A stretch of 7,052 nucleotides of DNA, taken from contig JBPCRW010000288.1 in the NCBI GenBank assembly GCA_050996405.1, positions 1-7,052 of the forward strand, in the 5' to 3' direction. Position numbers and translations under genes: made by a program. This stretch comes from JBPCRW01 sp050996405. GTDB lineage: Bacteria; Acidobacteriota; Blastocatellia; Pyrinomonadales; Pyrinomonadaceae. The notes below the pieces were generated by a model. It was not told where the DNA came from and ran no database searches. It saw only the letters and a program-made list of their open reading frames with translations. Below are positions 6,275-7,052 of the stretch, piece after piece. Each line of letters begins with the position of its first letter. Positions within the stretch are counted from its first letter, which is position 1.

Positions 6275-6309
6275 AGAATTTTTAGCGCAGAGACGCACAG
6301 AATTTTTAG
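6275..6309. repeat. 11-bp direct repeat around a CGCAGAGACGCAC core
   Basis: AGAATTTTTAG occurs at 6275-6285 and again at 6299-6309, flanking CGCAGAGACGCAC (6286-6298), a period of 24 bp. The core is of the CGCAGAGACGCAGAG type seen as scattered intergenic repeats in many bacterial genomes, and recurs in variant form at 6668-6713. It lies 16 bases after the VWFA stop codon. No clear terminator hairpin follows that gene. Confidence 0.5.
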
Positions 6310-6438
6310 GAGTTTGAAATTTTTTTCGCCAAAGCATCGAATATCTTAGCAAAAATAATTTTTAACTTGTTGATAATTTTACGGGCTTTGCTTTTAATCT
6401 TATTTCTTTTTTCTCCCCTATTTTCTTATCAATCTGGT

Positions 6439-6691
6439 TTATGATAACCGGATGAATAATTGTAAGCTCGTAGATTTCAGATGACAATTTGCGATATTTG
6501 ACTCAAAATTAATCTTGATAGGTTTTATTGTTATCTTATATTTTGCGGAATGACCGTTATTGGGTCGAAGCATGTGCTTAGAATACTTCACTCCGCCAAA
6601 ATAGTTTTTCGGCGGGGCGGCATTAACAGATGAGAATAGAAGTAAAGCAATAAACAAAAGTAAAAAAAACGCGCAGATTTATGAAGTTCAT
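6439..6691 (-). pseudogene. small signal-peptide ORF interrupted at a homopolymer (possible frameshift)
   Basis: On the minus strand an ATG at 6689-6691 has a good Shine-Dalgarno sequence, AGAGAGG (6700-6706), eight bases upstream. Its frame reads MNFINLRVFF and then stops after 22 residues. At the run of eight T (6662-6669, plus-strand A) a one-base deletion would join it to the other frame, giving an 83-aa protein whose N-terminus is a textbook Sec signal peptide: MNFINLRVF, core LLLFIALLLF, then SSVNA before APPKNYFGG. The mature part would be about 59 residues, basic, and matches no family I know. It may be a pseudogene, a phase-variable gene, or a sequencing error in the homopolymer. The start codon and Shine-Dalgarno lie inside an inverted repeat (6668-6713), so chance resemblance through the repeat is also possible. 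Confidence 0.35.
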
Positions 6692-6713
6692 AGACTTTAC
6701 CTCTCTGCGCGTT
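6661..6713 (-). terminator. terminator-like hairpin with T-run on the minus strand / CGCAGAG-type repeat
   Basis: AACGCGCAGA (6668-6677) and TCTGCGCGTT (6704-6713) are perfect 10-bp reverse complements, with an inner 6-bp hairpin TATGAA-G-TTCATA (6680-6692). On the minus strand the stem runs straight into a tract of T (6662-6669), as in an intrinsic terminator for transcription coming from the right. The inner part contains a ribosome-site-like AGAGAGG and an ATG, so it may instead be an attenuator or RBS-masking structure for the small ORF that begins within it. Confidence 0.45.
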
Positions 6714-6840
6714 AATTTATCTTAATCCTCTATGAAATCAATAATGTTCAAGATATATCAACTTCTTTATTTGTTCTCACACCACTTTAACGTTTGATTT
6801 GTTTTCTAAAATTTTTCAAATGCTAGTTCGTATTTATCTT

Positions 6841-7050
6841 TTAATTAACAGTTAATTGAATTTCTTTGGACGTTATCCGAACCCAATTTCCTTGCTCCTG
6901 AACAACACGATTTATATCTACAACACGGCTTTGCACATAAAGTCGGAATTTTTAAGCACTTTGTGTTCAGCATATTGCTAAGTCTTTTACTTCGATACTG
7001 GTTTTTTCAAAAAGACCGGATTTTATGTTCAAAGATCCAAAATTAAGCCC
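6841..7050 (-). pseudogene. decayed reading frame with two in-frame stops
   Basis: One minus-strand frame reads through 70 codons from the window edge and is broken only by a TGA and a TAA near its middle. The right part reads SGLFEKTSIEVKDLAIC; after the stops it continues YVQSRVVDINRVV and QEQGNWVRITSKEIQLTVN before a TAA at 6841-6843. Both halves have protein-like composition, unlike the other frames here. A GTG at 6936 would give a 31-aa ORF but has no ribosome site. I do not recognise a family. It is either the end of a degraded gene from the right or a chance frame. Confidence 0.2.
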
Positions 7051-7052
7051 TT

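Larger units (their letters stand above)
6260..7052. other. AT-rich, gene-poor tail
   Basis: From the VWFA stop codon to the right edge the base composition drops to clearly AT-rich, with long A and T runs, and no reading frame shows the codon style of the genes to the left. It holds two repeat elements, one broken small secreted-peptide ORF and one decayed frame (listed separately). The stretch 6310-6438 and the stretch 6714-6840 contain nothing I can support. An ATG at 7025 opens a frame of nine complete codons to the window edge, too short to judge. Confidence 0.6.

Noticed and set aside
7025..7052. Possible start of a plus-strand gene (ATG, MFKDPKLSP)
   Set aside because: Only nine complete codons are visible and there is no good ribosome site, so it cannot be supported.
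1..7052. CRISPR array, tRNA/rRNA gene, or insertion-sequence transposase
   Set aside because: No regularly spaced identical repeats with unique spacers, no tRNA-like cloverleaf noticed, and no transposase frame; the repeats present are short and non-coding.

Overview
The window looks like a chromosomal segment of a member of the Acidobacteriota, most likely a Blastocatellia/Pyrinomonadales-type lineage of intermediate GC. This is inferred from gene content, not from a marker gene. The strongest clue is a secreted protein of the 'VWFA-related acidobacterial domain' type (TIGR03436-like), next to a TolB-like PD40 beta-propeller protein. The protein-coding part (1-6259) has one uniform base and codon style, rich in GAA/AAA codons and in CGC/GCG words. 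The last ~800 bases are clearly more AT-rich and almost gene-free.

Layout. (1) 2-805 (+) is the C-terminal part of a PD40/WD40-like propeller protein that enters from the left edge. Its last codons form a perfect palindrome. (2) 927-2309 (-) is a 460-aa MFS exporter of the EntS/MFS_3 type, convergent with gene 1. (3) 2498-3511 (+) is a PIG3-type NAD(P)H quinone oxidoreductase, divergent from the exporter. (4) 3506-3610 is a ~105-bp inverted element with 23-bp perfect arms, built from 10-bp GCGGATAAAC-like units. It lies exactly between two convergent stop codons, and a partial relative lies just before gene 3. (5) 3613-3843 (-) is a small hypothetical protein. (6) 4018-5088 (+) is an extended SDR/NAD_binding_4-type reductase. 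Its promoter is unusually legible: a consensus TATAAT, a TetR-like palindrome in the -35/-10 spacer, and an ATG so close to the -10 that the mRNA should be leaderless or nearly so. (7) 5156-6259 (+) is the secreted VWFA-domain protein. Its Shine-Dalgarno sequence lies in one arm of an 8-bp inverted repeat. (8) 6260-7052 is an AT-rich tail with repeat copies of the CGCAGAGACGC type, a small signal-peptide ORF on the minus strand that appears broken at a run of eight T (minus strand), and a decayed-looking reading frame at the right edge.

How the genes work together: no single pathway is evident. The SDR reductase with its putative TetR operator may belong to lipid or fatty-acyl metabolism, and it could be co-transcribed with the VWFA gene 67 bp downstream. 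The exporter and the quinone oxidoreductase are divergent and share a 188-bp regulatory region, which fits stress/efflux or redox functions but does not prove it. I found no convincing undescribed multi-gene system. The most noteworthy signals are regulatory and repeat structures, and the homopolymer-interrupted secreted peptide.
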